From BOG-994 sp049514215 (lineage in GTDB: Bacteria; Pseudomonadota; Gammaproteobacteria; Burkholderiales; Burkholderiaceae_D): a stretch of 64,000 nucleotides of DNA. The notes beneath the pieces were generated by a model, which made no database searches, was not told the origin of the DNA, and worked only from the letters and a program-made list of their open reading frames with translations. Location: NCBI GenBank assembly GCA_049514215.1, contig JBEKVI010000002.1, positions 1-64,000 of the forward strand, read 5' to 3'. The translations under genes and the position numbers were made by a program. Shown here one piece after another: positions 61,516-64,000 of the stretch. Numbering within the stretch: the first letter of the stretch is position 1; each line of letters starts with the position of its first letter.

Positions 61516-62178
61516 ATGGCATGGACTCGTGATCAAATGGCCGCGCGCGCCGCTCAGGAACTGCGCGATGGCTACTACGTGAACCTCGGCATCGGGTTAC
61601 CCACGCTCGTGGCCAATCATGTGCCCGCAGGGATGGAGGTCTGGCTTCAGTCGGAAAACGGTCTCCTGGGAATCGGACCCTTTCCGACGGACGATGAGGT
61701 CGATCCCGACCTCATCAATGCGGGCAAGCAAACCGTCACGACATTGCCGGGTTCGTCGATCTTCTCCTCGGCCGACTCGTTTGGAATGATTCGTGGTGGC
61801 AAGATCAACTTGGCCATCTTGGGCGCGATGCAGGTCAGCGGCTCAGGCGATTTGGCCAACTGGATGATCCCCGGCAAGATGGTTAAGGGGATGGGCGGTG
61901 CGATGGATCTTGTCGCCGGTGTGGGCAGGGTGCTCGTCCTCATGGAGCATACGGCCAAAAAGAAGGACGGCTCCGAGGACCTGAAGATCCTGCCCCAGTG
62001 CACCTTACCTCTGACGGGCGTGGGCGTGGTCAACCTCATCATCACGGATCTGGGCGTATTGGAAGTCACGCCCACGGCGCTGAAGGTTCTGGAGTGCGCG
62101 ACCGACGTGACGCCCGAGTTGCTCGCCCAAAAAACCGGCGTGGAGCTGGATTTTTCGGCGCTCACGGCCAAAGCCTAG
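61516..62178 (+). CDS. 3-oxoacid CoA-transferase subunit B
   Basis: The beta subunit, 220 residues, with the catalytic glutamate in SENGLLGIGPFP and the NLGIGLPTLVANHVP start. GAMQVSGSGDLANWMIPGK is conserved. It forms the heteromeric transferase with the A subunit encoded immediately upstream. Confidence 0.92.
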   Translation: MAWTRDQMAARAAQELRDGYYVNLGIGLPTLVANHVPAGMEVWLQSENGLLGIGPFPTDDEVDPDLINAGKQTVTTLPGSSIFSSADSFGMIRGGKINLAILGAMQVSGSGDLANWMIPGKMVKGMGGAMDLVAGVGRVLVLMEHTAKKKDGSEDLKILPQCTLPLTGVGVVNLIITDLGVLEVTPTALKVLECATDVTPELLAQKTGVELDFSALTAKA

Positions 62179-62218
62179 ATTCAACCTTGCTCCGGGGGGC
62201 GCAAGCCCTCCCTGTGAC

Positions 62219-63487
62219 CTAGGCCTGTGCTAGCTCCAAGATGGTCGAGGCGAATGCCTTTGCCAGCGCCAGCATTTGCGAAAGATCGACCGCTCCGGGG
62301 AGCAGGTCCGAGGGGAGATGGTAGGCAAAAGTCGCCGGTGCCTCCAGACTTAGAGCGCGTTCGGGGATATTGGCTCCAGCCACACTGGCGGGCGCGCCAG
62401 TGCCGGCCGAAGGGAGGGATGACGCGCTTTCGGTTTCGTCACTGCGCGTCCAGCGCGCCTTTTCAATATCCAGACGGGTCTGAAAGAGCTGAAGCCAGCC
62501 CGCGTTCTGGCCGCCCAGTTTCATCACGCTCGAGCGCGCCCCCAGATTGGGCCCGAGTTCAATCCATCCGAGGGCTTCGGAGGGCAAGGCGGGGTAGCGC
62601 TTCATGAAGGCGTCCAGTCCCATGTTTCCCAGTTCACTGCCGCTCGTGGCCGCGAAGATCACGGTCCGCGGCGCCGCCGATTTCCCCAGTGCTCCGGCCG
62701 CGTAGACCTGGCAGACCAGTCCGCCCACGCGCTCGCCGACGCAGGGACCCCAGCCGCTACGACCGCACAGCACGATGATGGGAGGCAGGTGTGGGTCACT
62801 GCCCGACCACACCGAAACCACGTTGCGCCCCTCACCGGGGGCTCTTTGGAAGAGCGCGACGATTGTGCCTTCAAGTCGCTCGGCCGCCGCCTTCATGAGC
62901 CAGTCACGGTGCTCGCTGCTGACCTGCACCACCGGTTTGGCCTGCGGTCTGGAGGCCACGGGGCTTGCGCAATCGAGTGGTGCAAGACCCGGCGTCGTAC
63001 CGCGTGTTATCACGATGACGGCGCGATAGCGGTCCTCGCTACGGGTCCGCTTTAAAGTCTCGTTGAGCGCATCCCAAGGGGCGATCTCGAGGACAGCGAT
63101 CTCACCTTCCTCGCCCGCCGGCGTAAAGCGGCCGGACACACCGTCCTGCTGTGTCGCGCCCCCGTCGAACAGAGGAAGACCCAGAGCGTGGTGCTCGCCT
63201 TGATCGATGGCGCAGCGGGTGACGTCCACCCGGTCAAAGGGATAGCGCTCGACGGCGACATCCAGGCCGGCTTCGCTCGTGACGCGCGCAAGCCATTGGG
63301 CCGATGCGCGCTCGACGTCCGTCCCGGTCCATTGCCAGCCGAGCTCGTCCCAGCCCGCGATGAACTGCTGCAGCGCGCGCAAATCGGGTGGGAGATCGGA
63401 CGGCGCCAGCGCGCGGAGCAACCCCGGCAGCCCCGCGAGCGCGGCGCCCAAACCTGATCGAAGCAGGCGGCGTCGGCCGATGAACAT
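62219..63487 (-). CDS. Secreted M28-like peptidase-fold protein, probably inactive
   Basis: A 422-residue exported protein. The N-terminus has a twin-arginine-like GRRRLLRSGLGAALAGL signal. A protease-associated-like middle region is followed by a fold resembling zinc aminopeptidases of family M28. The positions that normally hold zinc ligands are altered: the first His/Asp block reads VLCGRSGWG (239-247), the bridging Asp block GERVGGLV (251-258), and the Glu/His block TSGSELGNMG (281-290). I infer a pseudo-peptidase. It is convergent with the CoA-transferase genes and ends 40 bases from them; a weak G-rich hairpin lies in the gap. Confidence 0.6.
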   Translation of the reverse strand: MFIGRRRLLRSGLGAALAGLPGLLRALAPSDLPPDLRALQQFIAGWDELGWQWTGTDVERASAQWLARVTSEAGLDVAVERYPFDRVDVTRCAIDQGEHHALGLPLFDGGATQQDGVSGRFTPAGEEGEIAVLEIAPWDALNETLKRTRSEDRYRAVIVITRGTTPGLAPLDCASPVASRPQAKPVVQVSSEHRDWLMKAAAERLEGTIVALFQRAPGEGRNVVSVWSGSDPHLPPIIVLCGRSGWGPCVGERVGGLVCQVYAAGALGKSAAPRTVIFAATSGSELGNMGLDAFMKRYPALPSEALGWIELGPNLGARSSVMKLGGQNAGWLQLFQTRLDIEKARWTRSDETESASSLPSAGTGAPASVAGANIPERALSLEAPATFAYHLPSDLLPGAVDLSQMLALAKAFASTILELAQA

Positions 63488-63503
63488 GCGGCGACGCCGG
63501 GGC

Positions 63504-64000
63504 CTAGAGGGTCGCCAGCCGCGCGAGCGCTCGATCCAGAGTCGCTTCCGTCTTGGCAAAGCAAAACCGCACGACACCGGACTCCACGGGGGTCTCATAG
63601 AAGGCGGAGACGGGAATCGCGGCTACCCTGGCCTCGCGCGTAAGCCATTGGCAGAAGTCAGACTCGTTCAGGGGGCCCTGGCCCGTGTCAATGGCGCCAA
63701 AGCGTGCGAGTTGGAAGTAGGTCCCGGCACAGGTGATGGGCGCGAAGCGTGTGTTGGCCAGGCCGCGCAAAAAGTAGTCTCTCTTGGCTTCGTAGAAAGC
63801 GGAAAGTCCGAGATAGGGAAGGGGATCGGCCATGTAGGCCGCCAGCGCGTGCTGCATAGGGGTGTTCACGGTGAATACGTTGAACTGGTGCACCTTGCGA
63901 AACTCGGCCGTCAGCGCCGCCGGAGCGGCCGCGTAGGCCACCTTCCAGCCCGTGACATGATAGGTCTTGCCAAAGCTCGAGACGACCACGCTGCGCTGGG
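63504..64000 (-). CDS. Class I/II PLP-dependent aminotransferase, C-terminal part
   Basis: About 165 C-terminal residues of a fold-type I aminotransferase; the start lies beyond the window. The PLP Lys is in VVSSFGKTYHVTGWK, and the C-terminal substrate Arg is in GVVRFCFAKTEATLDRAL. The sequence looks like the methionine/kynurenine aminotransferase group (YbdL-like). It is 16 bases upstream of the M28-like gene on the same strand, so the two may be co-transcribed. Confidence 0.85.
   Translation of the reverse strand, partial: QRSVVVSSFGKTYHVTGWKVAYAAAPAALTAEFRKVHQFNVFTVNTPMQHALAAYMADPLPYLGLSAFYEAKRDYFLRGLANTRFAPITCAGTYFQLARFGAIDTGQGPLNESDFCQWLTREARVAAIPVSAFYETPVESGVVRFCFAKTEATLDRALARLATL

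Overview
The window is almost entirely chromosomal backbone of a betaproteobacterium. The evidence is gene content and order: surE-pcm-nlpD-rpoS, ndk-rlmN-pilW-rodZ-ispG-hisS-yfgM-bamB-der-hfq-hflX-hflK-hflC-(DUF2065)-hisZ-purA, rnr-rlmB, rpsO-pnp, and tpiA-secG-tRNA-Leu followed by a complete 14-gene nuoA-N operon, with the classic 119-residue NuoA and 417-residue NuoD. GC content is high by eye, genes are tightly packed, and GTG and TTG starts are common. I cannot name the genus from sequence alone.

Layout. 1-3734: tail of a branched-chain amino acid type ABC importer (binding protein, two permeases, two ATPases). 3904-8413: surE, pcm, nlpD, rpoS and a 3'-5' exonuclease, a stationary-phase and repair block. 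8510-11377: rlmD, an outer-membrane lipocalin and, convergent to them, a BAX-inhibitor-1 membrane protein. 11615-27727: a long co-directional run covering nucleotide balance (ndk, purA), rRNA modification (rlmN), type IV pilus assembly (pilW), cell shape (rodZ), isoprenoid synthesis (ispG), histidyl-tRNA and histidine synthesis (hisS, hisZ), outer-membrane assembly (yfgM, bamB), ribosome biogenesis (der, hflX), sRNA regulation (hfq) and FtsH control (hflK, hflC). 27742-29545: a phosphoribosyltransferase broken by an internal deletion, a hairpin-rich spacer, a PEBP-family lipoprotein and tRNA-Leu(CAG). 29583-38148: rnr, rlmB, rpsO, pnp, an MFS exporter and a quinone oxidoreductase. 38249-54335: tpiA, secG, tRNA-Leu(GAG) and respiratory complex I. 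54408-57708: a Nudix hydrolase, ETF-ubiquinone oxidoreductase and an SDR dehydrogenase. 60802-64000: a two-subunit 3-oxoacid CoA-transferase, a degenerate M28-like protein and a partial aminotransferase.

The one clearly accessory region is about 57.8-60.6 kb. A thioesterase gene that once followed the SDR gene is split: its 5' piece lies at 57721-57789 and its matching next piece at 60561-60702. Between them sit about 2.8 kb of visibly less GC-rich DNA holding a compact organoarsenical resistance operon (arsR, arsI C-As lyase, a decayed arsN2-like acetyltransferase, and an arsN1-like arsinothricin N-acetyltransferase). A divergent second thioesterase lies in the same segment, and there is no arsenite pump or arsenate reductase. 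I regard this as the most interesting part of the window.

Functionally, the right-hand third links electron entry to respiration: acyl-CoA and ketoacid enzymes (SDR, thioesterase, CoA-transferase) feed NADH to complex I and ETF electrons to ETF-QO. No CRISPR array, prophage, transposase or complete insertion sequence was seen.
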